Of a stretch of DNA of 64,000 nucleotides, positions 10,521 through 22,975 are shown piece after piece. Numbering within the stretch: the stretch's first letter is position 1; each line of letters starts with the position of its first letter. A program made the translations under genes and the position numbers. Source of the DNA: Acanthococcus lagerstroemiae (lineage: Eukaryota; Arthropoda; Insecta; Hemiptera; Eriococcidae); the NCBI GenBank assembly GCA_031841125.1, contig CM063112.1, positions 31,522,603 to 31,586,602 on the forward strand, in the 5' to 3' direction. A model generated the notes under the pieces. That model ran no database searches. It saw nothing but the letters and a program-made list of their open reading frames with translations, and had not been told where the DNA came from.

Positions 10521-11839
10521 GCCTTATGAACCCAAAATGAAACGAATGCGAAAAATTCAAAATATTGTCTGGGGAAACGACTAAAAGCATAGGCGATGAC
10601 TCAGGAGGGGGCTACATCTATCTAAAAAATAAGAAGTGATCAAATTATCCTGTACATTTCACGACATCAATAGGAGTACTGAGGGTGTTTTTGTTCATTG
10701 TCACGCCCTGCTTCAACAGTAATAAATATTACCTATCATAAAGAACTTATTACTACTTGTGACAGTTACTTTTGAGTTTTAAGCATTTTTGGATTTTTGG
10801 TGAATTTTTCCCCAAAAGTTCTCAAAACCCAAGATTGAGTGCAGCTTCCAATTATGGGTATTTTCTGATTCTCCAGCAATTCACTATAAAATATCCTCGC
10901 AAATGACACTGAGGCCTTCCAAGTTGTTCAAAATTGCAGGTGGAATTTTCTCGATCCGAACAACTTTTATATTAATTGGCAACGACCCACAATGGATACG
11001 AAAATTTCTTGATATACCCACAATTGGTAAGTAGATATAATAAATCAAATGAAAAATGATGTAGTTTACTTAAGTAAGCATTTCAAATTTATTTTAAGAA
11101 CACGTCGACTCGTCTTATTTGACTTTTTTAAGTATTTTAAAAACACATTAAAGTCGAGTAAATTCACAGTACCAATAATGGGTCTGAAAAAAGGTAGTAC
11201 CAATTGTGGTTCGGGCTAAAGTTTGATTAGAAAAAGTAACTGAAAATACGTGAAATTTGGTTTTATAAGTTAAAGTATCACTTGTACTACACATTTCATT
11301 CGATTACCCGATCATTCACTTTGATTTTTCGCGATTTTTGCAAACTTTTCCCCCCATTTTTTGAATTCCTGTATTCTTTCCGCACACGCATATATGTGGA
11401 CCGAAATCGAAAACTCAAGCGGAAAAATGTTCCCTAGACTCTCCTCTACACAATCATATATAATACGTTGAGAAAATATTAATTTAAAGTACTTATCAAT
11501 CGTTTTTCACAGAATTGATATTTCACACACATGAAAAATAATAAGGCATATTTTGATAACAACTTTAAAAAAAATTCCATCACAACAAACACATTGAGTT
11601 ATGAACTTGAAACTAACATGGATAGTGTAAAACATGTTGCTCCTTCGAATGGAAGAGGTTTCACGGTTGTCCAATGCCTCAATCTAGCGAGAAAACGTGT
11701 TTTCAAAAAAAGGACTCACAATAATTGATGCTAGGCTCAGAATAGGTAGCTTACCACTATTATATTATTTTTAATAAAATATTTCAGAATAGACCTCGGA
11801 GGATAAAAGTTCGAATGGTGATGGTCTACATTATAACCT
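10521..11839. other. No recognisable gene
   Basis: AT-rich sequence. The small plus frame 11531-11728 (65 aa) has no recognised features. No repeats or RNA genes could be supported. Confidence 0.4.
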
Positions 11840-13130
11840 ATTCGACGCTGGCGCTTCTATAATTTGCACAGTCCCAGTCAGAGGCTTTCAAAAACATTAA
11901 TTATAGGTAACAACTTTGATAACAGTTTGTATGTTTGTGTCACAGGTCGTGCTATACGTTCTTCTTATCATTGTAAGCAGTACGATTGTAATTTCGCACT
12001 TTGAAAATGCCCAGCCGGTATACTTATCATCTAAATCTCTTTAATCTCTTTAATAAATGAAAATTGAAGCAAAAAAGTATTTGTAAAATAAAAGTTTGAT
12101 AGTAAAAAAAAACACACTAAAAGATACGACGCTAGCGCTTCTACAATTTGCCCAGTCCCAGTCAGATGAAATAAAAAAAAGTATTATTTGTAAAATATAA
12201 AAGTTCGATAGTAAAAAAACGCAACATGAAACATCTACTTACATCTTTTTAATCTTCTCAATAAATGAAAAATGAAGCAAAAAAATGTTTGTAAAATGAA
12301 AGATCTATAGTAAAAAAACGCAACATGAACTGAGTTTTGAACATGGTATATCTGTCTCCCAACCGGATGCGCAATCAGTTACCCTAGTTACCCGCAGAAA
12401 AGTCACCCATTTGCAACCGTCTGTTGGACGCTGTTAAGCGCAAGGGAACCAGCTGACATTTGTAAGCAGAATGGTTTATTAGTATCGTTATTGGTAAGTG
12501 CATAAAAAGTAGAATTTAGTATTGTTATTGGTAAGTGCATAAAAGCATAATTTTTCAAAATTTGCCCTCCCCCCTTCCGATTCAAAAATGCGCACTCACG
12601 TTGAACAAATCTTATCCGTAAATGCTATGTCACATAGTTTCTACATGGCTCCGTGAACTTCGAATCATGTGTTCTCAAAAAACAGATTTTACTGGTTGGT
12701 TCCCTTATGCTTAACAGCGTCCAGTTTCCCTCAGATTACCCAGAAACCTGTCAGTTACCCTTGGTTCCCTTTCAGTTACTTGGGTAACTGGCGGGATTCT
12801 GCGCATCAGAAAGTCAGTACGTTTTACGTCACAGTTATCAAAAAATTTTCACGCCATAAGCCGGCTAGGGAATACTTACTTTTAGATGAGACACTTTTAA
12901 AAAGATTTCCTTCAGTAATACCTGAGAATACTGGTGAGGAAAAATCGAGACTCGTCTTTATATATTACATTAAAATCTCTTTAATAAATGAAAAATGAAG
13001 CAAAAAAGTATTTGTAAAATGAAAATTCGATAGTAAAAAAACGACACATGGCCTAAGTTTTGAACACATGAAGCCCTACAAAAGGATTTGTGAAGTAAAA
13101 GTTCAATAATAAAAAAACGCAACATAGCCT
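11840..13130 (+). repeat. Interspersed repeat cluster, two unit types
   Basis: Type 1 is GACGCTGGCGCTTCTATAAT...CAGTCCCAGTCAGA at about 11847, repeated at about 12128. Type 2 is a 60-95-bp unit with AATAAATGAAAAATGAAGC, TATTTGTAAAATGAAA and GATAGTAAAAAAACGCAAC, present about five times (near 12030, 12165, 12240, 12970 and 13075). A TIR MITE (12426-12722) lies between the third and fourth copies. The reading frames inside are not genes. Confidence 0.7.
12426..12722. mobile_element. 297-bp TIR MITE, GGACGC family, copy 1
   Basis: Terminal inverted repeats of about 30 bp: the left begins GGACGCTGTTAAGCGCAAGG and the right, reverse-complemented, begins GGACGCTGTTAAGCATAAGG. The body (TTTGTAAGCAGAATG, TTATTAGTATCGTT, GCATAAAAAGTAGAATTT) matches the shorter copy at 24470-24713. 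The flanking 4-mers TGTT/AGTT differ by one base. An outer inverted repeat (GATGCGCA...AGTTACCC near 12365 and 12800) suggests it may sit in another inverted-repeat element. Non-coding; superfamily unassigned. Confidence 0.75.
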
Positions 13131-13738
13131 GATCAACCGCAGTATGTACACTGAGACGCTTTTAGATGAAAGAAACCCTGATCGTTCTATATTCACGATG
13201 TGTTATATAAAATACTTCCTCCTGGTCACACTGATCACTCTAACACGCGTTTACAATGACGGGGTAAGCGCGCGGAACACTCACACATAGATACAGATGC
13301 AAAACGACTTTAAAACTTAATTACAGCTTACTGAATGCACTTCTCTGCAATGTTTTTTTTTTAAAAAAAACCTCCTAGGGAATCCAAGCTTTCATTTGAG
13401 ACATTTTTCAAAAGAATTTGTTCAGCCTATCGAGCGTGATGGCATTTCATCGACCCATTTATAATAGATTTATATTTATAATATAGATAGAATGCACCAT
13501 ATACAATGGTTGTATATTCAAATACAGTGCTTCGTGCGTTTCTTTTTTCTATGTGTTATTATTCCAAGTTCGGGTCGTGCAATTAAGCCCTAACAGGCTT
13601 GGGGACTTCCACTACAATCAGCTCTACTCATGTATCTGGACGATACTTTCAATACTAAAAAAGAACCAATGGCCGTGACTCCGAGGCAGACTGTGCAAAG
13701 AATATCCCCACTCGCTCTGGTTAATACAGAAGTCTAAA
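13131..13738. other. No recognisable gene
   Basis: AT-rich. A TATATAAAA at about 13202 is the only promoter-like string and has no gene after it. Nothing else recognised. Confidence 0.4.
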
Positions 13739-15805
13739 AATCTCAATTTTGAATGTGAGGAGCCTTTTGGAGCTGGAAAACTCAGAAATGCTGTAAAAGA
13801 AATGGAACGTCTTGATATCAAATTTCTTGGAATCAGCCAAACACACTGGCTAGGAGCTGGGAGCTGTAAGACGGATGGCAGTACATTCTATAGTACTCAG
13901 GAAGTGATATGAACAGTACAGAACACAGAAATGGTGCAGGAGTCCTGGTTGCAGCGCTGTAATGAACAAATTTGTAAACAATTTTATTCCTATATCCAAT
14001 CGCAATTTTATGATTCAGATTTTTCTAGTTATCCATTCAACATGAACATCCTGTAAAAGTTTATGCACCCATCACAGATAAAAGTTACAATAATGATATC
14101 ATCAATCTCTTTTCTATAACAAGTTGGAAAAAGTGCTATCGATACTCAAGAAACAAGACATTACTATCATAATAGGCAATTTTAATGCCAAAGTTGGTTG
14201 TAGCAAACAGGTAGAGGTTGTAGGGTATTTTGGTTTGGGAGTGAGAAATGAAAGGGGAGACCGGCTAGCTCAGTTTTGTGAACAAAATTCCACGGTTATC
14301 GCCAATAGGTATATATGGTTTAAAATACCTAAAGCCCTAATAGACGCTAGTATATGTGGAAATCACCTAAGGACAGCCGAGATAATGTAGATAATATATA
14401 ATCAAATACACTATATCTTAATAGATCAGCGTCATTGCAACTGCATATCCAGAGTAGCAGCATATCTGGGAGCAGATATAGGATCTGATCATAACCTCTT
14501 ATAGTAGTGTATATGCGAGTAAAATTTAAATCTTTCCAAAAAACGAGTAGAAGAAGAAAAAGATACGACTTTAATATTTAAAGAATAGATGGAGAAAGGA
14601 TAAAGTAAGTATAAGGAGTTAAACAACACGCTAAAATTGGCCCTGGACACAGCTGACCCTCACAAGGTTGAGGAATGTCTGGAAGTGATCAAAGGTACAA
14701 TGACAGACATGTGAGAAAAATACCTGGGTGCTGATCAAAGCATCAACCATGGATAACAACTGAGATACTTGATCTCATAGAACGTCAATTGGCTAAAAAC
14801 AACACGGAAGAATATTAGAATTTTAACAAACAATAAAGAAGGAAATCCAAAAGGCTAAGAACAAATGGATAAGTGAAAGATGCAAAGAGATCAAAGATGT
14901 GGAAAGGAAGCATAATCTTTTCAATCTCCATTAAAAAAAATGAAAACCTTAACAGGTCAAAATTGAAAAAATTTACTACAGAGGCTCATTGATAAAGATG
15001 GCAACATCATTGTAGCAAATTATGAAAAGTTGATAGTTTGGAAAGGATATATCACCACTTTCTACCAAGATAGTTAACAGAACGCAGCAATATGTCCAAC
15101 CAAAGAATGAACGCCTCTGCCATATTAAAAAGTGAAGCACAGCACGCAATTAATATTGCAAAAAATGGCAAGGTGGTTTGGACCAGATAGTGTACCAGCG
15201 GATATGATCAAAATTTTTGATGATGGGTGTGTTGATAAATTGATACCTGATCTACAAGGATTGGCACAATTTTGACCTGTGTCAATTTTGCAAATTTTGA
15301 CACAGTTTTTTGACGTTTTGACAATATTTCAACCAACCAGAGCACTCCGACGCATTTTTGACTTCTTGACACACTTTTGACCAATCAGTTCTGCTATACA
15401 AGTGGACGGAGCCGACCTGATTGTCAAGGGCAGACACTATTTTGACTTGAAAACAGTGTCAAGAGTGTCTTTTGTCGCTGATTTTGCAGATTGGGTGAGC
15501 ATTTTTAATGCTACGTAAACTTCGGATCAGATTCTAAAGAATGGCTGAAATCCACTTTCATCACTTTACCAAAGAAGCAATTCACAAACACGTGTGACAA
15601 TTATAGGCTATAATTTCTTTGATGAGTCACTTACTGAAGATCTTTTTTAGAATCATCCATGCTCGCATAGGACAGAAGTGTGAAAAACATTTTAATGAAA
15701 CTCAGTTCGGATTTTGCAAAGGATTGGGTATGCGTGAGGCCTTGCTAGCAATGAACATTCTATTGCAGAAATGCCGAGATCAGTGTGAGGATGTTTTATG
15801 TATTT
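13739..15805 (+). mobile_element. RTE-clade LINE, decayed (LINE A)
   Basis: Remnant of a non-LTR retrotransposon, read across several frames. Near 13745 it encodes NVRSLLEAGKLRNAV-like sequence, then KFLGISQTHWLGAGSCK; at 14124-14390 an intact stretch gives IGNFNAKVG and FGLGVRNERGDRLAQF. Together these mark the apurinic-type endonuclease. Near 14480 a GSDHN motif follows. Near 15180, GPDSVPADMIKIF and, from 15619, a HARIGQKCEKHFNETQFGFC-like segment mark the start of the reverse transcriptase. Many stops and frameshifts show it is dead. Roughly 280 bp of unrelated sequence interrupts it at about 15250-15520. It ends abruptly where LINE B begins. Confidence 0.85.
15250..15520. mobile_element. 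Unassigned insertion inside LINE A
   Basis: LINE A reads DDGCVDKLIPDL before and DQILKEWLKSTFITLPKK-like sequence after this segment; the intervening DNA does not translate to RTE protein. It is rich in TTTTGACA and TGTCAA motifs in both orientations. No clean TIR or duplication was visible, so boundaries are approximate. Confidence 0.4.
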
Positions 15806-17860
15806 TATTAATAAAGAGTGGAAGAGGGGCCGCTGGAACCCCCATAGGTGGTTTTTCTGCCACCCCGAGAGAGGCAATAGAGCACCTCATTAACACGCAC
15901 TTTTGGGGAGCAAAAATCATGGAAAACACACAGCCAAAGCCAGGAGCCAACTGTACACAAAGCAGAATGGATTGGGAAACAGCAAAGGAGGCTGATGATT
16001 TCGCTGTAGTGGTAACTGGCAATTTCCTGGGAACCATGGCAAAGCTAACGCAATGGGGACTCCGATGTGTGGGAAAATGGTGTGCGAAAAAGGGGTTATT
16101 GATAAACTCAGACTAAACTGAAATCACTCTTTTCACCCACAAAAGGAAGGGTAAGGAGTTGATCAAGGTGCAATATAAGGGAAGACCATTAGCCCTCACA
16201 GGAAAGGTGAAGTGCTTAAGAGTATATCTTGATGAAAAACTGTCCTGGAGAAATCACATCTCAAAATAAGAAAAGGGATTGAGGCTCTTTGGGCTTGCCG
16301 CACTTTTGTCGGCAGGACCTGGGGACTCTCTCCCAAAATGATACACTGGATGTGAACCAGTATAATACGTCTCAGGGGCAAAATCAGAGAGGAACTAAAC
16401 CACCTGCAAAGGCTCGCGTACTTGATGATAACGGGGACAATAAGAATGGCGCCGTCTATTGCACTCGAAAGACTCCTAAACTTGCCACTACTTTACACTG
16501 CTATAGACGCAGTTGCGATCATGGCGACTTATCGACTGAGCCAACCAAACCTTCAGGCCCAAAAAACAGGTCACAGAAGGATATGAGAGATGGCGGGGAT
16601 GATGGACAAATGCTTTGGGATGCCGAAAGATAGAATTCCGATGGAATACTTCGTTGATAAGCCGTACCATGCGCTGATATCCATATGGAAGCCTTGGGAA
16701 AAGAGGTGGCCAAGCATTCTAAGAAAAAGAGCAGAATGTGTGATTTGCAAATGCCTCTAAGAATTACCAAGGTATAGGAATCGGGATCACGAATGCAAAA
16801 AGGCGCTGACAACTATTCAATGGCACTGGGCAAGGGCGTCACTATCCTCCAAGCAGAAGTAATGGCGATCACGGTGACCATTGATAGAAGCCAGCAGAAG
16901 GGCCTTGTTAATAAGTAGATCTATATCAGTACAGACAGTCAATCGGCTATTAAGGCACTATCGTCACGCCAAACTACATCCCTGGTGGTGGCAGAGTGTG
17001 CTAACAAATTATACACACTTGCTCAGGAGAACAAAGTCATCATACTATGGAAATCGGGACACTACGGCATAAAAAGGAACGTGATCGCTGGCAAGCTACT
17101 AATGGAGAGCATGAAAACGGAACTCACAAAACCCAGGCCGTGTCTTCCTGTAGCATACAGCGTTGTAAAATCCAAAGTTACGGCTTGGATAAGTAAGAAG
17201 GACAGAAATTCACTGGTTGTCGGCCAGTAGCATGAACGTGAGCAAAACACTGATAGGGGATGCCCCCAGTAAGTGTGCCAAGTTCCCACTGGGGCTTTAT
17301 AAGAAACATGCAAGGCTCATGGTCGGACCACTAACTGGTCCCGGGCCACAAAACACATGTGGTATAAAATAGGAATGTTAAAAAGCGGCTTTTGTATGTA
17401 CTGTAGAGAAGAGGAAGAAACCTCGATCTATATCATATGTCAATGCCCAGCAATAGCCGGGACAAGACGCGAGGTACTATAGGACTAGAGTATCCAGCAC
17501 CCAGTGAAGTCAAAGGGATAGAGCTCAGTAAAATTCTCACTTTGGCTATCTCTTTTTCTAATTTGCTCTCCACCCGAGTCCTGGAATTCGCCCTTTCGAG
17601 CATTACTTCAGAGACGTCGAGGAGGCTGTTAGGACTGTCTTAGCCCTTTTCCCTTCTGGCCGAAAAACAGGCCCAGGTCGAAAATTCTGGCGAGTTGCGC
17701 GGGACCTCGGGATTTTGAAACCAACCTACTATCCACTCGGCCATCCAGACCTAAAAGTGAGGCTATACTGAGCTGATCCTTAACAGCAACCTAAGGAATA
17801 GGGCAATGGACTACAAAGTTTGAGCATTCGGCGCACACAGCGCCACCTCACAAAAATGAT
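15806..17860 (+). mobile_element. R1/LOA-type LINE with internal deletion (LINE B, copy 1)
   Basis: A non-LTR retrotransposon whose frame (within 15619-16116) joins EAIEHLINTHFWGAK to ADDFAVVVTGNFLGTMAK, so RT motif C directly follows pre-RT sequence at about 15990; the first RT motifs are deleted. Downstream in other frames come LDEKLSWRNHISK, an RNase H region with TDSQSAIKALSS and VAECANKLYTLAQENKV, and a C-terminal zinc-knuckle-like CMYCREEEETSIYIICQCPA. It ends near 17860 with ACAGCGCCACCTCACAAAAA, shared with the copy at 58961-59605. A SINE is inserted at 17550-17752. Several stops; not functional. Confidence 0.8.
17550..17752 (-). mobile_element. tRNA-derived SINE, copy 1 (inside LINE B)
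   Basis: Reverse-complemented, it starts GTCTGGATGGCCGAGTGGAT, a box A like tRNA-Ser/Leu, and ends GAGAGCAAATTAGAAAAAGAG. It matches 49918-50133 over the body (TTTTCGGCCAGAAGGG, GGGCTAAGACAG, GTAATGCTCGAAAGGGCG). The second promoter half is damaged: box B is partly deleted after GAGGTCCCG. The uninterrupted LINE copy at 58961 reads TTGGCTAT directly into AAAAGT, which fixes both edges. No target duplication is visible. Confidence 0.85.
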
Positions 17861-18910
17861 GAATAACCATTACAAAAATTCCTGAAATATAGAGATCAAT
17901 TTCTTTTAATTTGTGGCAGTCCTTTTTTCTTTTTGGATCAGATTTTCAAATATGTATGCACGGAACGGTTTTAAACTGCTTGGCTTATATTTGGCAAATC
18001 AGAGTAGCTCATTCATTCCGGACCGGGCTTTGTGTTTGTGATGGATCCCGAGTATCAATCACTCTCTCATGCGGCAATGAGACCTATTTATGTTGGCTGG
18101 AAACTGGAATTTTTTGGTTCGGTGACAATGATATCGAATGTTCTGCGTGGAGGCAAAAATCTAGAAATGAACGGGTGCAGCATAACGTCATTCTGTTATG
18201 TCGTACGCATCGCGTGTTTATAATATTTTCTGTTATTCTCTATTGTCATTCGAAATGTTAAGATGGAATGCACGCCGGATGTTCACGCTCAGCCACTCTG
18301 CGTGTTACGTATCCGTATATTTCGACTTTCGATCTACAGTTTGTCTTCTAACAGAAAGCTGAATCGCAGGCGTTACCTACAATATTATATTACAGTGGAG
18401 CCTTTGTTCGATAAAATATGCAAAACTGTGGCACGTTGTAATTTGAAGAGGTTCGAAAGTTCAGCTGCATCGAGAATTTCTCATTCTGCTTCTGTAAAGG
18501 TGCATTACAACATCACTAGGTACTACTACTTGTAACTTTCTTCGTTGTATTTTGCTTAATGTTATGAAAAAGCACGAGAATTACTGTGTAGCAGTTTAAT
18601 TTAATTTGACATAGGCGCCTTAACTGAATGATTCATTTTGTCCCCCGAAGACGTTACTTCCAGGGGTAACACCTGCCTTGAAGAATGGAGAAAATAAAAG
18701 ACGAAACCATCACCAGTTAAATTTTATAACACTGATCGACCACTCCGCTAACGCAAACTAGGAATGCTAATTTAGACCTTACGCTCTTATCCAGCTTGCC
18801 TTGACTCATACTGAATTGAAAATACAATTAAATATATTGATAAACGCAAGGGCGTGCCGAAAAGACTTTTTTGAAGGGAGGGTGAGGGGGAAATAAAATT
18901 TGACTTTGAT
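17861..18910. other. No recognisable gene
   Basis: Frames at 17911-18261 (+, 116 aa) and 18263-18535 (+, 90 aa) are near each other but neither shows a motif I recognise, and no splice-like junction joins them convincingly. I leave them uncalled. Confidence 0.35.
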
Positions 18911-19127
18911 CGGTGGCGTCGGAATGGGAAGACACAAAGTACAGTATACCCCTCCAAAAAATTTGGTTGGGCTCCAAAAATCATTTATCCCCTTCCTCCA
19001 TTTCAAAAAAAGGAAAATGATCAAAGGCTTCTCAGTGAGTTGACACAAAGGCGTCTTGAAAAATTTCAAAAATTTGTCTACTCAGATCTTTGTACTTCTT
19101 TGAAAAACGAGCCTTCCGACGCCACTG
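18911..19127. mobile_element. hAT-like MITE, CAGTGGCGTCG family (217 bp)
   Basis: The left end is CGGTGGCGTCGGAATG; the right, reverse-complemented, is CAGTGGCGTCGGAAGG. It is flanked by ACTTTGAT (18903-18910) and ACTTTAAT (19128-19135), an 8-bp duplication with one change. 8-bp duplications and CAGNGGCG ends are typical of hAT elements. Non-coding. The element at 55419-55682 has similar ends. Confidence 0.85.
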
Positions 19128-21959
19128 ACTTTAATCATTCACAATGAGTAAGCATTTTGTAAGCTGAAAATTCGTTTTGTCAACTAACAAATATTTTTGC
19201 AGTCGATGAACGAGGAAGAGAGGGAAAAAGTCCTCGTTTCGGAAATGCGATCGATCACCGGTTCAGTATCGCCAACTAAGAGTCCAATCTGGTCAATTAC
19301 AAATCGATTTTTCTGAATTTTCCAACTCGGGGAAATATTCGGGGAAAGGTCCCTCACGCTCCCTTCTCCCATCGGTTCATCCTAATGAACGTGGTACAGC
19401 TATTTTCATCATTTAATATAAATTGAAAAAATCGATATTATTGAGTTCAAAAATGATCTTTAGTCTGCGTGTGCAAGAGGCAAAATGACCAACAGGTAGA
19501 CAAAAATTATCGATAAATAAAATAATCGGTAATCGGTCACAACTTGAAACCATCTCCAATTAAAACTATAAATGCATGTTTTCATAATCAATACTGTAAA
19601 TAAATGAGATGGAAGATAATTTATACAGTCGATAATTAAACAATCAAAAATTGAAATAATCGACCACCGAAATTAATATTAAAATTGATAACAAGTGGAA
19701 TAGTTAATATTGAATGAATATGGTTAATAAACAAAATGGGTGACACTTTACTGTCGATAATCAAACTAAAATAGCCGATAATCAAGGCAATCAAAATTTG
19801 AAACAATCAACCATCCAATTAGCAAAAATTGGGAAAATTGGAAATGTGGTATCTTCGAGGGCAAAGGAGGAGAAAATTCCACAGATGGGTCGGTAAGGTT
19901 GTATAGAAAAGGGTCCGGGAGAGATTCGCATCCCTTCGGTTCTCTGAAGTCGGTGAGATCACGACAATATCAAAAATACAATGTTTTCTCCTATACGGCC
20001 TATGTTGAAGTATTCCATTACGCCCACTTTGAGCTCCCATCTTGAGTTGGGATGGGGGGTGGGTTCTACGACAGATACGAGAAAATTACACAAGATCATT
20101 TTTACGCAAAATTTAACGTGTAATAATTTTTCGATGTAGACTTTTACCATGAGGACTTATTGAGGAGAAGCTAAGAGGTCCGGGGGTAAGTCTTTTTTAA
20201 ATATTCATTAGAGTTTTAACTGTACATGTTCCGATTAGTATCTTTACATTTAAAAAATGCACGGTACATTCAACTATCATTCGGATCCTTAGCCGAAAGA
20301 TTTGAGGCTGTTTCAGTGGTAATAATTTGCGGCCCTTATTTTGCCTAATATAGCCAATCCGGGGCTTACTTCAGACGATTTTCGTTTTCGAAAGGTCGCG
20401 CAGAAATATAATTACTCGGCTCGATAAACTCGCAGATTTTCATTGTTTTTTTTTTTTTGTTTTTTTTTTCTCATTTAGAGACTAATTTTCTTCATTTAAT
20501 GACGAAGATACCGATCTATACGAAAATACGAATAAAGGATAGCTATTTTATTTTTCAAGTGACAAGTTATTGTGAAAACAAAACCATCTCATTTAACCCT
20601 ATCAGAAAGAAAAGCCGGCATCTGCTACGTATATATCTGACTGTATATCAAAAAGATAGAAATCGATTTGTTTTTCCCCTCGAAATTTTTTTGCAGCAAA
20701 CTTTTTCTGCTTAATTAAATTTTTTTCCTCTTTTCGTTTCGACCCTCTTGGCTGCGAAACGACTTTCTCTATACCTATGGGGACCGGCGGAATCGCCGCA
20801 GACATCAAATTAGCCTAATAATAATATAGGCCCCGCTTTCCGTGCTCCATTTGTCCATTTTATCTGATTTTGACTCAGCCTTTTATGTGCTAGCGACGTT
20901 TTGATTTCTATTTTTCGCCGTTGGTAGCTTCATTACGCAGGTTGTGTTCTCCTGCCAACGATCGGTGATTCCAGATAGAGGACTCTCTGTCTCTCTTCCT
21001 CTGTCCGATGGTTCGGTAAAATTGGCCATTTTACACCCGTCACCGTCTAGCATTCCAGCGAGAAATTACGTGGCTATTGTTTGCGTATACACACGAAGAG
21101 TTCTTATCGGTATCGAAGTCGTAGCTTCGTAGGCTACCTCGTTATAGTCTCTTTTACTGTTAGATTTTCGATACGAGTAACGTTTTAATTAGCGATGGGA
21201 CGCGAAATGCCGGCCAGCGCCCTGGAACACGAGCTGGAGGTTGAAAACCATAAAGCTATCCGTTGCAGGTATTGCCACCAGCAGCTCAGATATTGATACG
21301 GCTGGAGAGACTACGCCGATTATGATCTGAACGCCGAGGGGCGGGTACACAGGGAAGGGTGGGCAGTCACAGAGAAAAATATTTCAATGGAACATGTTTT
21401 AAAAGTAGGTAATCTGTATACAAAGGTCTTTTTTCCTCGAAAGACTTGCTCTAGGATAGCATTGAAAATGTTTTGGGGAGGGAGGGTTCCCTGGATTGGC
21501 ACCCCACTGGATCTGAAAATTTTCTCCTTTTGAGATGGATATGTCTCATGGGCTCACCCCGCGAAAGAGAAGAATTCTGCAGAAAAACGTTACCATCGTG
21601 ACGTATTAGCTGCGTATTCTTCTTTACACGGTCATTCGTGCTATCACGTTTCGACTGGCCGACACGGAGAATTCCGAGCGACGCCGAGAATAGACGACTA
21701 GAGACAGTATTGGAGTGTGAGTATGCGCGTCAATGCGGCCACCTGGACGATACGTCCTCTAGCTTTTTCCAGATTTAGTGTGAGGATGTGGTCTACCGTG
21801 AAATAGGTAACTTTTTCTGAACCCAGTCTATTCGACCGATTGGCTAAATTTCAGTGCTCCATAGATTCTGTCTTTTAGAAGTATCATCATTATCTTGCAC
21901 ATACTCGACGAGAGACTTAGGAAGGGACAGTGTATGTGCATCTACTTGGTTGCCTTTCT
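19128..21959. other. No recognisable gene; AT-rich segment at 19440-19830
   Basis: 19440-19830 is a low-complexity region with many CGATAAT and AATCAAA words. The rest holds only short frames without motifs, for example 19819-20040 (-) and 20457-20714 (+). Nothing that would support a gene, RNA or complete element. Confidence 0.4.
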
Positions 21960-22430
21960 TGAATCTACTATGTAAAAGTGTAGGTTTGTCTGTTTGTTTG
22001 TTTGAGGTTGGCGGGTGAACCGTATGAGCTAAGGGGAGGGGGGTCGTACTTTCTGGATGTGGTTGTATGAACCTATGAACCCGGAATAGGTTTTACGCTA
22101 TAAAAAATTTCGGGACCCTAATTAGGACGGAGGGCACAACTTTTTGCTCCTGTGGGACTCTACTTTTTTTTTCACCTTGAACTTTTCGGAATTAATTTAC
22201 CTACATTAAACTTCTTCACACTGTCTTAAAATTTGGTGGCGGTAGCTGTCTCCCTTCAAAAATAATTAGGGGGGTTGAAAATCTGACTGCCGGCGCGTAA
22301 AAAATGTCCCCAGTGTCTTATGATCAAAATCTCTATTCTCTAATATACATAAAAGTGTTAGTTTATCTGTGGGTGGGCGTGTGTGTTTGTTCAAGATTGA
22401 CGGGTGAACCATAAGAGCTGAGGGCAGAGG
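21960..22430 (+). repeat. Dispersed repeat, two head-to-tail partial copies
   Basis: The block TATGTAAAAGTGTAGGTTTG, TCTGTTTGTTTG, GGCGGGTGAACCGTATGAGC (about 21969-22040) recurs at about 22343-22425 as CATAAAAGTGTTAGTTTATC, GTGTGTTTGTTC, GACGGGTGAACCATAAGAGC. Insect repeats with an AAAAGTG...GTTTGTTTG start are common and often belong to Helitron-like or unclassified families; I cannot assign this one. Confidence 0.5.
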
Positions 22431-22721
22431 CGGATACAGGGAGGAGATGATTGGGGTCCGGACTCGCTCCCCCGAAATATCTGAATACCTACCTACCAAC
22501 GCAACTTCTTTATTAAGCAGTATCAGTTCAAGCGATGGATTTCCTAATATGCACATTAGGCAAGTGCTCCGGGTGGAAGATTTCGAGGGGCGGCAGGTTT
22601 TTGTACAAAAACAGCGGGAAAAAGGAAGGAAATTCCAAAAAAGAGAAAAAGAAGAAGGGATAGAGAGAAAAAAGGAAAATAACGAAGAAGCAAACAAAAA
22701 GGTTAACTAGCACAGTAAGAG

Positions 22722-22975
22722 CAGGGACGATACTAAGGGAGGGGGGGGGGCACCAGAGGGCAGCTCTCCCCAAGCCTCTGCTGGAGTCGGGAAATTCTAG
22801 TAGATGGATCAAAAGTTAGGAAAATCAACAAGTCAAAAGAGATTCCGAGTTTTTTCTTTTTTCCCCCTCTTAGGTAATATAAAAATAAAAATTGATACTT
22901 GGGGATTTTGAGTTAAGTCAGTTAGGACTTTAACAATTTTTGCCCCCCTAGAAAAAACTCTTCGCTACGACCCTG
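22722..22975 (+). mobile_element. hAT-like MITE, CAGGGACGTA family, complete copy (254 bp)
   Basis: The left end is CAGGGACGATACTAAG; the right, reverse-complemented, is CAGGGTCGTAGCGAAG. Flanking 8-mers are AGTAAGAG (22714-22721) and AGTGAGAA (22976-22983), six of eight identical, a worn 8-bp duplication. The body keeps the G-run, GAGTTAAGTCAGTTAGGACT and C-run layout. Non-coding. Confidence 0.8.

Noticed and set aside
22427..22460. CAGAGGCGGATACAGGG as another hAT left end
   Set aside because: No right partner or flanking duplication was found; a nearby CCTCTG is too short to count.
22447..22710. Lysine/glutamate-rich 87-aa frame
   Set aside because: Derived from an A/G-rich low-complexity run.
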